A stretch of DNA of 64,000 nucleotides from contig NZ_LRMM01000013.1 in assembly GCF_001647275.1 (NCBI RefSeq), positions 28,764 to 92,763 of the forward strand, given 5' to 3'. The notes under the pieces were generated by a model that did not search any database, was not told the DNA's origin, and saw only the letters and a program-made list of their open reading frames with translations. The position numbers were made by a program, and so were the translations under genes. Source of the stretch: Rufibacter ruber (GTDB lineage: Bacteria; Bacteroidota; Bacteroidia; Cytophagales; Hymenobacteraceae). This document shows, piece after piece, positions 16,422 to 24,486 of this stretch (position 1 is its first letter; each line of letters opens with the position of its first letter).

Positions 16422-17497
16422 GTGACTGAACTTAATGAAGCTTTTCAACTTTTGTGGGGTAAACTGGAGCGCTGGCTCAAGCAGATTGTGCTCATGCTGC
16501 CTGAGCTTTTCCTGGCCACGGTTGTTTTAATTCTCTCTTTTTTAGTGGCCGCCTGGCCCGCCGGGCGTCAGATAAACTTCTCATCCGGTTCACGCACAGC
16601 AGCTCCCTCAATAACCTGGTGGGAACCACGGTGTACGTGGCCACCCTGGCCCTGGGTATTTTTTTCACCCTGAGCATTCTTAAGCTGGACAAGACCGTCA
16701 CCACCTTGCTGGCGGGTGCCGGTATCATAGGTTTGGCCCTGGGTTTTGCATTTCAAGACATTGCAGCCAACTTTATCTCAGGGGTGATTATTGCCATCAG
16801 GAAACCGTTTGTGGTGGGTGATGTGATTGACACCAATGAGCACTTTGGCACCATTGAGCGCATTAACCTGCGCACGGTAGACATAAGGCGGCAAACCGGT
16901 GAACTGGTGAAAATGCCTAACCGCAAGGTGTTTGAGTCTGCCCTGATCAACTACTCGCACTACGGCATCAGGCGCATTGACTTAAAGGTGGGCGTCTCTT
17001 ATGCAGAGGACCTGGAGCGCGTGCAGCAGGTGGTGAAGGCGGCCATGGTAGACATCCCCAACATGATCTCAGGCAAAGAGGTAGAGGTGGTGTATGAGGA
17101 GTTTGGAGACAGCAGTATTAACTTTCTGGTGCGCTACTGGATCCAGTACAAGCGCCAGACTGATTTTGTCTACGCCAAGAGCGAGGCCATTATGCGCATC
17201 AAGAAGGCGTTTGATCAGCACAACATTGAGATTCCGTTCCCAATACGTACGCTCAACTTTGGGGTGAAGGGCGGCAAAGACCTGTCTATCCAGCTCAAGG
17301 AGGCACTTCCGCAGTTGTCACAGCCGGCAGAGGCAGAGGAAGGTGCGGGGTCTCCTTTGTCCCCCTCTGCCACGGGCGGAGACCGGGACAAAGCAAAAGC
17401 GCCGAAGAATAGTCTTCGGCCGCTTTTGCTTTTGGTGATTGGGGGCTTACACGCCGCTCTCATCTATGTTCTTACCCAAGTCTTCTACTTCTTTTAA
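16422..17497 (+). pseudogene. MscS-family mechanosensitive channel, frame broken near 16538-16550
   Basis: Small-conductance mechanosensitive channel homologue split over two frames. From GTG 16422 the first frame gives MTELNEAFQLLWGKLERWLK and a first membrane helix up to ILSFLVA. The -1 frame then continues RLARRASDKLLIRFTHSSSL with TM2 (VYVATLALGIFFTLSILKL), pore helix TLLAGAGIIGLALGFAFQD and the MscS beta domain (ISGVIIAIRKPFVVGDVID). The break coincides with T TTT TTA (16538-16544), a canonical -1 slippery heptamer in the correct phase; a missing base in the T run or in GTGGCCGCC would also explain it. The last 33 codons run through a strong hairpin (17390-17432) and overlap the next gene by 51 nt, so the natural stop may also be altered. 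Confidence 0.85.
17390..17432. terminator. Probable bidirectional terminator inside the MscS 3' end
   Basis: Arms aaagcaaaagcgccgaaga and tcttcggccgcttttgcttt pair over about 19 bp with one bulge and a 4-nt loop. It lies between convergent genes but within the annotated MscS frame, suggesting that the real MscS stop should come earlier. Confidence 0.6.
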
Positions 17498-17785
17498 GAA
17501 GGCGTCTATGTTCTGGTCAGCGTACGGGCCGTAGGAGTTGGAGATTTTGCCTTTGGTACCGTCATTGCATTCAATGGCGTACAGAATGGCCATGTCATCT
17601 GGGTTGGTCTCGCCCTCAAAGCGGTAAAAGTCTACAATTCTTACTTCATCAACGCTGTAGCTCTTGTCACCGCTGTAAGAGCAAAGGCGGTTATCTTCTG
17701 TGACCCTGAAATCTTCTGTATAGCCTTCATTTTTCAGCTTTGCCTCTACTTTCAGCTGGCTGGTAAGTTCTTCCTTGTCTTGCAT
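17447..17785 (-). CDS. Small conserved protein, 112 aa (family often mislabelled PRPP synthetase)
   Basis: The start at ATG 17785 (MQDKEELTSQLKVEAKLKNE) is preferred over an in-frame codon further upstream. The segment VDFYRFEGETNPDDMAILYA and GTKGKISNSYGPYADQNI match a small Bacteroidota family that databases frequently name phosphoribosylpyrophosphate synthetase, although it is far too short for that enzyme and lacks its motifs. Cytoplasmic, acidic, no signal peptide. Function unknown. Convergent with the MscS gene and overlapping its annotated 3' end. Confidence 0.7.
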   Translation of the reverse strand: MQDKEELTSQLKVEAKLKNEGYTEDFRVTEDNRLCSYSGDKSYSVDEVRIVDFYRFEGETNPDDMAILYAIECNDGTKGKISNSYGPYADQNIDAFLKEVEDLGKNIDESGV

Positions 17786-17917
17786 AGCTAGTATGGTTAG
17801 GTATGGTGAATAGCTTTTGTTCGTATTTGGGCTATACGTAAAACAAACCGTTTGTTGCCGGGTTATATTCAAAATATAATATTCTTCGCCGTAAAGGCGC
17901 GTAAGGTGTAAAGCAAT

Positions 17918-17925
17918 TATATTTG
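17918..17925 (+). promoter_or_regulatory. TATATTTG box upstream of the PAS kinase gene
   Basis: Exact TAnnTTTG match 134 nt before the kinase ATG. No clear -33 TTTG is placed upstream, so support is limited to the -7 element. Confidence 0.3.
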
Positions 17926-18059
17926 CACCCGCAACGTTATGTTTACCAGAAAAGCTGCCATTATCTTAACTCCCCTGATAGATAAGACCCTGCTTATTAA
18001 GAGACTTTTTGTTTCAGGCAGATACCCAGTGATACGCTGCCTTCATTTTCACTATCAGG

Positions 18060-19934
18060 ATGTTACCAGAAGTAGATTTCTTCAAAGCCGTCATTGACTC
18101 TATTGAGGAGGGCGTGCTGCTCCAGAACCGCGCCGCGGAGATTGTGGGGTTCAATGAAAAAGCCCTCCAACTGCTGCACCTCAGCAAGCCACAGCTGCTA
18201 AACCCCGGTTCTCACCCAGAGGGCTGGGAACTGGTAGATGCCTCTGGGGCAGTTATTCCGGAAGACCAGTACCCCTGCCAGCTTACGTTACAGACGGGTG
18301 CCCCTCAGCAGGATGTGTTAACCGGGGTCAAGGTGAAAGGCAAGATCTCGCCTTGGCTAAAGATCAGCACCAAGTTGCTCACCCTGAACCAGGGGGCGTT
18401 TGTCATGGTCACCCTGCTGGATGTGACAGAGCATTACTGGCTGGAGGATGAACTGCGGCAGAGTGAGGAACGCTGGCACCTGGCGGTAGACGGCAGCAGC
18501 CTGGGGGTCTGGGACTGGCGCGTTGAGCGCCAGGAGACCTATTTCTCCAACACCTGGAAAAAAATGATAGGCTACAGCGAGACTGAGCTGAGCAATGACA
18601 TAAGAGAGTGGGAAGACCGCATTCACCCAGATGACAAACCCCGGGTGATGGGCATTATCAAAAGACTTACCCGCGGCGAATACTCCACCTCCCAGATAGA
18701 GCACCGGCTGCGCTGCAAAGACGGCTCTTACAAATGGATTCTCACCTCTGGCAAGGTCATGACCCGCTCCGCCTCAGGCAAGCCGCTCCGGTTAGTGGGC
18801 ACGCTCAAAGACATTCATGACCGCAAGATGGCTGAGCAGCAGCTGCGGCTCAGTGAAAGCAAGTTCTCCAAGACCTTTTACTTCTCGTCTATAGGGCTGG
18901 CCCTGGTTTCCCCGGAAGGTGCCTGGATGGAGGTAAACCCCGCCCTCTGCCAGATGCTGGGGTACACACAGGATGAGCTGCAGGCCAAAACCTTTCAGGA
19001 CATCACCCACCCAGATGACCTGGGCGCAGACCTGGACAACGTGCAGCGCATGCTGAGCCGGGAGATCACGTCTTACCAGATGGAGAAGCGGTACTTTCAC
19101 AAAGACGGGCACCTCATCTGGGTACTGCTCTCGGTATCACTGGTGTGGGACACGGCGGGCCAGCCGTCTTTCTTCATTTCTCAGATCATAGACATCAGCC
19201 ATTCCAAGAATCTGATTGCCCAGCTGGAAGACAACAACCAGAAGCTGCGCATCACCACCCATGACCTGGAAAACAAGATTCACCAGCTGGAAGAGTTCAA
19301 CCGCATTGTCTCCCACAACCTGCGGGGGCCCGCCGGCAATGTGCGGCTCATGCTGGATCTGTTGCCCACTGACCTGCCGCAGGCCATAGAGGTGCCGGCT
19401 TTCCAGATGCTGCTCAAATCAAGCGACGCCCTGAACGAGACGTTGGCTGACCTCATGAACATTGTAGAGGCGCGCATGAACAAGAACATTGCGTATGACA
19501 CCTGCTCCTTTAAAGAGGTGCTGGAGAAAACCTACAGTGCCCTGGAGGGGCAGATCCTCAACAGCCACGCCCGCATTGAAGAAGACCTGGCGCTTGAAAC
19601 CGTGGCCTACCCTAAAATTTATTTAGAGAGCATTCTTTACAACCTGCTGAGCAATGCCCTCAAGTACAGCCAGAAGGGGGTTTACCCGCATATCAAGATC
19701 AAAACCTACACTGCCAAAGGCAGAACGGTGCTGTCTGTCAGGGACAATGGCCTGGGCATTGACCTCAAGCGGTACGGCAATGACATCTTTAAACTGAAGA
19801 AAATCTTCCACAAGGGGTTTGACAGCAGGGGAGTGGGGCTCTTTCTGGTGAAAAACCAAATTGAAACCCTGGGGGGCACTATTCAAGTAAAGAGCAAGCC
19901 CTTGGTAGGCAGCAAATTCATAGTAACCTTTTAA
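18060..19934 (+). CDS. PAS-domain sensor histidine kinase, 624 aa
   Basis: Cytoplasmic-looking kinase without membrane segments. There are three PAS units: about residues 5-130 (DFFKAVIDSIEEGVLLQNRA), 140-265 (SLGVWDWRVERQETYFSNTW with a PAC tail GTLKDIHDRK) and 270-390 (SSIGLALVSPEGAWMEVNPA). A coiled coil (LIAQLEDNNQKLRITTHDLE) follows, then the phospho-acceptor region IVSHNLRGPAGNVRLMLDLL with H419, and an HATPase_c domain with N box NLLSNALKYS, G1 DNGLGID and G2 SRGVGLFLVKN. The SHNLRGP form of the H box is typical in Cytophagales. A response regulator follows 9 nt downstream, forming a two-component pair. The signal sensed is unknown; PAS folds suggest a small molecule or redox cue. Confidence 0.92.
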   Translation: MLPEVDFFKAVIDSIEEGVLLQNRAAEIVGFNEKALQLLHLSKPQLLNPGSHPEGWELVDASGAVIPEDQYPCQLTLQTGAPQQDVLTGVKVKGKISPWLKISTKLLTLNQGAFVMVTLLDVTEHYWLEDELRQSEERWHLAVDGSSLGVWDWRVERQETYFSNTWKKMIGYSETELSNDIREWEDRIHPDDKPRVMGIIKRLTRGEYSTSQIEHRLRCKDGSYKWILTSGKVMTRSASGKPLRLVGTLKDIHDRKMAEQQLRLSESKFSKTFYFSSIGLALVSPEGAWMEVNPALCQMLGYTQDELQAKTFQDITHPDDLGADLDNVQRMLSREITSYQMEKRYFHKDGHLIWVLLSVSLVWDTAGQPSFFISQIIDISHSKNLIAQLEDNNQKLRITTHDLENKIHQLEEFNRIVSHNLRGPAGNVRLMLDLLPTDLPQAIEVPAFQMLLKSSDALNETLADLMNIVEARMNKNIAYDTCSFKEVLEKTYSALEGQILNSHARIEEDLALETVAYPKIYLESILYNLLSNALKYSQKGVYPHIKIKTYTAKGRTVLSVRDNGLGIDLKRYGNDIFKLKKIFHKGFDSRGVGLFLVKNQIETLGGTIQVKSKPLVGSKFIVTF

Positions 19935-19943
19935 CTTCTCCTA

Positions 19944-20354
19944 ATGACTGTTTTGTCAAGCATTTGCCTGATAGATGATGACAACATCTACCAATACTAC
20001 TCCAAAAGCCTCATTCTCACCTCTGGCAAGGCCGAAAAGGTACTTCAGTTCTTTGACGGCCAGGAAGCCCTGGAGTTTCTCACCCAACACCAGCACGAGG
20101 CCGGGCTGCTGCCAGAACTGATTCTGCTGGACCTGGAGATGCCCTACATGGACGGCTGGCAGTTCCTGGACCAGTTCTCCCAACTGCAGTTAGCCAAAGA
20201 AGTCACCCTGTACATTGCCAGCTCTTCGGCCAGTATGATAGACCAGGACCGGGCAAAGAAGTACTCCCAGGTGAAAGGATACATGATCAAACCCATGCGC
20301 GCCGAGCAGTTTGTAGAAATCATCAATTCTGTCACCAACACCCCTGAAGCATAA
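19944..20354 (+). CDS. Single-domain response regulator, 136 aa
   Basis: Receiver domain only: acidic pocket CLIDDDNIYQ, phospho-acceptor D63 in LILLDLEMPYMDGW, switch Ser/Thr region YIASSSASMID and the conserved Lys in KGYMIKPMRAEQF. No output domain, so it probably acts by protein contact or as a phosphate shuttle for the PAS kinase encoded 9 nt upstream. The pair is closed by a terminator. Confidence 0.92.
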   Translation: MTVLSSICLIDDDNIYQYYSKSLILTSGKAEKVLQFFDGQEALEFLTQHQHEAGLLPELILLDLEMPYMDGWQFLDQFSQLQLAKEVTLYIASSSASMIDQDRAKKYSQVKGYMIKPMRAEQFVEIINSVTNTPEA

Positions 20355-20358
20355 AAAA

Positions 20359-20399
20359 AACCGGTTTCAGCCTGCTCCTTCTGTCAGGCTAAACCGGTT
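20359..20399. terminator. Bidirectional terminator after the two-component pair
   Basis: aaccggtttcagcctg pairs with caggctaaaccggtt (one bulge) across a 10-nt loop; an A run precedes it (a T run on the other strand). It serves the convergent response regulator and FeoB-associated genes. Confidence 0.75.
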
Positions 20400-20419
20400 C
20401 TACAGGCTCCCTCTCTCCT

Positions 20420-20608
20420 TTACGGCCTTGCCGAAGCACGTTTCGCCTGTATCTCGCGCTCAATCTTTTTCAGGTCAATAGCAGAGCACGCCCCGCCGCA
20501 GCCTTTGGCGCACCCCGCCTCTTTGGCGAAGAAGCTCTTGTAGCCCATGCGCAGCAGGTACCCCGCCGCTACCGCAAAAATCAAGAAGATGATGATTTCC
20601 TGTACCAT
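20420..20608 (-). CDS. FeoB-associated Cys-rich membrane protein, 62 aa
   Basis: Start at ATG 20608, giving MVQEIIIFLIFAVAAGYLLR, a single N-terminal membrane helix, then a Cys cluster AGCAKGCGGACSAID and a basic tail. This matches the small FeoB-associated Cys-rich protein family that accompanies ferrous iron uptake, but no feoA/feoB lies next to it. A perfect TATCTTTG box ends only 4 nt before the ATG, so the transcript may be leaderless. Confidence 0.8.
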   Translation of the reverse strand: MVQEIIIFLIFAVAAGYLLRMGYKSFFAKEAGCAKGCGGACSAIDLKKIEREIQAKRASARP

Positions 20609-20612
20609 AACG

Positions 20613-20620
20613 CAAAGATA
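20613..20620 (-). promoter_or_regulatory. TATCTTTG -7 box, 4 nt from the start codon
   Basis: Minus-strand TATCTTTG followed by CGTT and ATG. If it is used as a -7 box, transcription would begin at or near the start codon of the Cys-rich protein gene. Confidence 0.5.
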
Positions 20621-20683
20621 ACGCCCGCCACGGGATAAATAGTTTAGTCTTGGGCAGAAAAGGGAGGTATACCTGAGGCAATT

Positions 20684-20725
20684 CCTGTTTCCGGGCTGTT
20701 TTCCCAAAAACAGCCCGGAAACAGG
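20684..20725. repeat. CTGTTTT palindrome, copy 11 (perfect, CCGGG subtype)
   Basis: Perfect palindrome cctgtttccgggctgttttc/aaaacagcccggaaacagg. The same CCGGG subtype occurs at 21942-21982, so the two copies bracket the PD-(D/E)XK gene. Confidence 0.88.
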
Positions 20726-20745
20726 AGCTACTGCTCAAGAAATGA

Positions 20746-21882
20746 TTAGCTGTTCTGCACTTCCTCAATGATCCAATCAATCACTTCAATAAATTTTTGA
20801 AGCTGCTTTTCATCTGTTAGAAGATGAAGCCGAAAACTGGGACGCATTGTAACCTTATCTCTGGCTATAGAAACACCTTCAATCTGATTTAGCCGCTCTA
20901 ATAATTCAAGACGCTTTTGCTCGTGTTGAAATGCTGGTTGGTCTTTGTAATACTGGAAGTACATTTCCACATATCCATTCGTCCATACTCCAAACAGCCG
21001 ATAGTCGTGTCCATTTCTGTGGAAAACAGGCTGGTAAGACCCTAATTGATGCCCTCTTCCATACCTAACCCGTGTAACTTTAGGTGTAAAATAATCAAGT
21101 AGCTCTTTTGCAATGCCAGCTTCTCTACTGCCGCATTGGTTAAAAAGTTCATCAAAAAAAGCATCTTGGGTCCAGCGATCTGCCCTTCCTCTGGAAATAT
21201 TCTTCAGGTCCTCAGCCACAGTAGTCTGGCCAATCACGCGGGGCACCAGCGTTTTCAGGTTGTTCTGCCCAATGAACTGCTTGATCTCTAGCCCCAGAAT
21301 CTCGGCGGTTTGCATCTGCTCGTTCAAAAATTCAATGATGCGCTGTAGCTCTTTGGGGATTTTGTCAGCAATGATGAGCATTCTTATTTTGCCGGCCTTC
21401 AGATTGGTCTTGGTAAGCTCCCAGAAGGTTTCCGACTCCATTTCGGCTGCCAGAAACTCCTCCAGCACCCGCTCACATTGACTGCCCCGGGCTTTGCACT
21501 GCTCCTCAAACCTGCGCTGTATCTCCCCAATGGACCAATAGGAGACGGCATTGGCCGCATAATCTAATATTTGCCCAATTACTTCGCGCCTAATTCTGGA
21601 ATCAGTGCTGCGTTTTACTTCTACCAGCGTAGGCACCCCATCCTGGTCAATAAACAGATGATCTAAAGACCAGCGGTTACCAGCGTTCTCTTCATCTGGC
21701 ACGCCAAACTCACGGGAGATCAACAGCCAGCGCCTAGGGTTGTCTTTGTTAATCTGGCTTCCTGAAATAAGATTGGGATAATCTGCCAGCAATTGCTGGA
21801 GCAAATCTTCTGAGTCATAGGTAGCCTCATTTAACTCTACCAGCTTTCTATTCTCATCCAGAAGGAAAATTGTTTCGCCCAT
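20746..21882 (-). CDS. PD-(D/E)XK nuclease-like protein, 378 aa
   Basis: The N-terminal third carries a restriction-endonuclease-like core: WSLDHLFIDQDG (D74), TLVEVKRSTDSRIR (E88 and K90) and VIGQILDYAANA (Q104), the order expected for a PD-(D/E)XK metal site. The remaining 250 residues are a helical and beta C-terminal region (KIRMLIIADKIPKELQRIIE, GYVEMYFQYYKDQPAF) that I do not recognise. Similar proteins are usually labelled hypothetical or DUF; they are sometimes linked to DNA repair or defence, but nothing adjacent supports that here. The last third is visibly AT-richer than the rest. The gene sits between two palindromes of identical subtype. Confidence 0.75.
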   Translation of the reverse strand: MGETIFLLDENRKLVELNEATYDSEDLLQQLLADYPNLISGSQINKDNPRRWLLISREFGVPDEENAGNRWSLDHLFIDQDGVPTLVEVKRSTDSRIRREVIGQILDYAANAVSYWSIGEIQRRFEEQCKARGSQCERVLEEFLAAEMESETFWELTKTNLKAGKIRMLIIADKIPKELQRIIEFLNEQMQTAEILGLEIKQFIGQNNLKTLVPRVIGQTTVAEDLKNISRGRADRWTQDAFFDELFNQCGSREAGIAKELLDYFTPKVTRVRYGRGHQLGSYQPVFHRNGHDYRLFGVWTNGYVEMYFQYYKDQPAFQHEQKRLELLERLNQIEGVSIARDKVTMRPSFRLHLLTDEKQLQKFIEVIDWIIEEVQNS

Positions 21883-21941
21883 GCCTGTTTAGTTGATCCA
21901 TCCAAAATAGCGAATTGAACAGTACCATAGGCGATTGGCTT

Positions 21942-21982
21942 CCTGTTTCCGGGCTGTTTTTCTTAAAACAGCCCGGAAACAG
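21942..21982. repeat. CTGTTTT palindrome, copy 12 (CCGGG subtype)
   Basis: cctgtttccgggctgttttt/aaaacagcccggaaacag, perfect stem. Ends 3 nt from the stop codon of the IMPase gene (21986-21988). Confidence 0.88.
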
Positions 21983-21985
21983 AAA

Positions 21986-22786
21986 CTACTCCTTCCAGAA
22001 TGGCTCAATCAACTTCAGCATTTCCTCCTGTACCGCGGGGCTGTTGCTCACGCAGATCTCCCGCCCGAAGACGTAGTTCTGGCCACCCCTGAAATCAGTG
22101 ACCTGGCCACCGGCTTCCTGCACCAGAATAGCGCCGCCCGCCACGTCATAGGAGTTGATGTTGAATTCAAAGTAACCTTCAAAGCGGCCGCAGGCCACGT
22201 AGGCCAGGTCCAGCGCGGCAGAACCCAATCTGCGCACGCCGTGGCAGCTTTGCATGAAGGAGCCCATGACCTGCAGGTATTTCTGCATGAGGTCAAAGCT
22301 GTAGTACGGGAAGCCGGTGGCAATGAGGCCATCTCCCAGCGTGGCGGCTTTGGAGACGTAAATGCGCTGGTCGTTGCAGTAGGCGCCGCCGCCTTTAATG
22401 GCGTGGTAGCACTCGTCACGGGTAATGTCATAGACCACGCCCAGCACCAGCTCCTCCTGCTGCATGAGCGCAATGCTCACCGAGTACACCGGCAGTCCGT
22501 GAATGAAGTTGGTGGTGCCGTCCAGCGGGTCAATGATCCAGTTGTATTCCTCGCCGCGTTCGTTTTTGGTCTCTTCCTCGGTGATGAAACCTGCCGTGGG
22601 GAGTAGTTGCTCCAGCCCTTCCACCAGCTGCTTTTCGGCCTCTTTGTCTACGTAGGAAACCAGGTTGTTCAGGCCTTTCTCCTCCATTTTGGAGCGGTCA
22701 AAGTTCTGGGCTTCGGTGCTGATGAAGCGGCCTACTGCTTTGGTGAGGGTAACTACCTGGTCGCGGAGCGCGGATAAGTCTGTCAT
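21986..22786 (-). CDS. Inositol monophosphatase family protein, 266 aa
   Basis: Mg-dependent phosphatase of the IMPase/SuhB family. Metal ligands are in FITEEETKNERG (E70-E72) and WIIDPLDGTTNFIHGLP (D86, D89). The C-terminal signature is INSYDVAGGAILVQEAGG (Asp near 218). Length fits the family. The ATG at 22786 is chosen since homologues begin with a short helix like MTDLSALRDQVVTLTKAVG; the upstream in-frame extension is not conserved-looking. Substrate may be inositol phosphate or a related sugar phosphate. Same strand as lnt upstream, separated by a decayed palindrome. Confidence 0.92.
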   Translation of the reverse strand: MTDLSALRDQVVTLTKAVGRFISTEAQNFDRSKMEEKGLNNLVSYVDKEAEKQLVEGLEQLLPTAGFITEEETKNERGEEYNWIIDPLDGTTNFIHGLPVYSVSIALMQQEELVLGVVYDITRDECYHAIKGGGAYCNDQRIYVSKAATLGDGLIATGFPYYSFDLMQKYLQVMGSFMQSCHGVRRLGSAALDLAYVACGRFEGYFEFNINSYDVAGGAILVQEAGGQVTDFRGGQNYVFGREICVSNSPAVQEEMLKLIEPFWKE

Positions 22787-22819
22787 GGTGTCTAAAAATG
22801 AGGTACGTCTGTTACTATT

Positions 22820-22858
22820 ACGTTTTCGGCCGAGTTTTTGGGAAAACAGCGAAAACAG
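22820..22858. repeat. CTGTTTT palindrome, copy 13 (decayed)
   Basis: acgttttcggccgagttttt and ggaaaacagcgaaaacag; the left inner heptamer is lost. Lies between lnt and the IMPase gene. Confidence 0.55.
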
Positions 22859-22877
22859 AAAAATATTTAAGTAAATG

Positions 22878-24467
22878 CTACACCGTTCTTCTGCGGCGGG
22901 TGAAACCCAGCACAACGGCCAAAACCACTAAACCCATGGCCAGCCACTGGGTGCCGTGGCCAATGAACTCGCCGTGGCGGGTGTAGAAGGTCAGTTCGTT
23001 GTTGAACCGGACCTGCCCGCGCAGGGCGGCCTGTTCCCACCAGCCGGAGCGCTGCTCAATTTCGCCCTTCTGGTTAATGAAGCCAGAGATACCCGTATTG
23101 GCCGACCGCGCCACGTCTCTTCTAGTTTCAATGGCTCTGAGCGAAGCGTAGCTCAGGTGCTGTTTGTAACCGGGGCTGTCGCTCCACCACGCATCATTGG
23201 TGATGATGAAGATGGCGTTGGCCCCGTTTCTGATGTATTCGCTCACGTATTCCCCGTAAATGGACTCATAGCACACCACCGGCGCGCCAGACCATACCGT
23301 GTCCTGGGAATGGGTGAACACAGACCGCTCCTCCTGTACGCCAAAGTTTCCGGCTATGCCGCCCAGATCAATGGCAAATGCTTTCAGGAACTTGAAGAAG
23401 CCAGGGTACGGAGTTCTCTCTACGCCCGGCACCAGCTTTGACTTGTGGTAAAACTCATGCTGCCCGCCCGGTTTGAAATGCATGGCCGTGTTATAGACAT
23501 CAAAATACCCCACCTGCGGATGGAAACGGGCCGTGCCGCTGCGCTGGGTGGAGTCTGGGTAAAGGTCACCGGTGGTGATGCCGCCCACCAGCTCCAGCCC
23601 CGGGTGACGATTCAGAAACTCGCGCAGCGCGTAGCTGACAGAGGTGTTTTCAAAGCCTTTTTCCCAGTTCAGGCCGTTGCTGATAGAGGTCTCGGGCCAG
23701 AGCACGAATTTGGTGTTGGGCGTGATCTGCTGCTCAGACAACTGGAGCAGACGCGCAAACTGCTGCTCAAACGGGATATAGCCTTCGCCGCCTTCAAACT
23801 TCTCTTTGTACGGGTCTATGTTGGGCTGCACCACCACCACTTCGGCGGCAGCGCCTTTCTCTTGGTAGCGGCTGTAAATGAAGAACGAAAGCGCCAGCGG
23901 CAGCAAAAACGCCAGCGCCGGAGCCAACCATCTGGTCACCGCAGCTTTTGCCTTCGCCTGCAGCGCAAAGAAGACCAGCAGGTTCACCGCCCAGACCCAA
24001 AGCGAGCCGCCCAGGAAACCGGTGTACTCGTACCACTGCACCCAACTGGGCAGGGCGGCAAAGCCGTTGCCCAGCGTGAGCCACGGCCAGCTCAGGTCCC
24101 AGTTGAGGTGAAACTGCTCAAAGGCAATCCAGTACACGGGCAGGCTCAGGTAACCAAGGGTGTTGCCCGCCGCCCGCTTGGTCCAGAAAAAAGCCATCAT
24201 GGGCACAGACATGAACAGCGCGTTGAACACCACCGCCGCAATGCCGCCGCCCAGCGTAGAATAACTCACCCAGTACGTGGTGAAGATGTTCCAGAGCAGC
24301 AGCAGCAGGTACGTGTACTTGAAAAACGTGCGCCCACGCTTTGGTTCGGCTTTAGCCGAAATAGCCTGTTCCAGGTACAGGAACGGCACCCAACCAATGA
24401 ATAAAACTATAGCCAGCGGTTTCACCGGCCAGCCCAACCACAGCAAAAAGGCGCTCAGCAGCGCCAT
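22878..24467 (-). CDS. lnt: Apolipoprotein N-acyltransferase
   Basis: Inner-membrane enzyme for the third step of lipoprotein maturation. N-terminal membrane helices (LLSAFLLWLGWPVKPLAIVL, YLLLLLWNIFTTYWVSY) precede a periplasmic nitrilase-like domain with the Glu-Lys-Cys triad candidates in KFVLWPETSISNG, YHKSKLVPGVERTPYP and PVVCYESIYGEYVSEYI, and a final membrane helix near the C-terminus. The start is uncertain: ATG 24467 is given, but the open frame continues upstream into rsmI, and a TTG or ATG overlapping its end by up to 100 nt is possible. Translational coupling with rsmI is likely. Confidence 0.9.
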   Translation of the reverse strand: MALLSAFLLWLGWPVKPLAIVLFIGWVPFLYLEQAISAKAEPKRGRTFFKYTYLLLLLWNIFTTYWVSYSTLGGGIAAVVFNALFMSVPMMAFFWTKRAAGNTLGYLSLPVYWIAFEQFHLNWDLSWPWLTLGNGFAALPSWVQWYEYTGFLGGSLWVWAVNLLVFFALQAKAKAAVTRWLAPALAFLLPLALSFFIYSRYQEKGAAAEVVVVQPNIDPYKEKFEGGEGYIPFEQQFARLLQLSEQQITPNTKFVLWPETSISNGLNWEKGFENTSVSYALREFLNRHPGLELVGGITTGDLYPDSTQRSGTARFHPQVGYFDVYNTAMHFKPGGQHEFYHKSKLVPGVERTPYPGFFKFLKAFAIDLGGIAGNFGVQEERSVFTHSQDTVWSGAPVVCYESIYGEYVSEYIRNGANAIFIITNDAWWSDSPGYKQHLSYASLRAIETRRDVARSANTGISGFINQKGEIEQRSGWWEQAALRGQVRFNNELTFYTRHGEFIGHGTQWLAMGLVVLAVVLGFTRRRRTV

Positions 24468-24486
24468 AAGGGGGAGGTAAAAACGA

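Noticed and set aside
17447..17785. Phosphoribosylpyrophosphate synthetase
   Set aside because: Databases often give this name to the family, but at 112 residues it lacks the PRPP-binding loop and is far shorter than real PRPP synthetases.
24345..24360. Palindrome ttcggctttagccgaa as another RAYT REP copy
   Set aside because: It lies inside the lnt coding sequence and lacks the GAATGGGTT hairpin of the REP unit at 43568; treated as coincidence.
23445..24404. Long plus-strand ORF of 319 codons
   Set aside because: Lies entirely antisense to lnt, with low-complexity His/Gln/Arg-rich translation; it is a shadow of a GC-rich gene.
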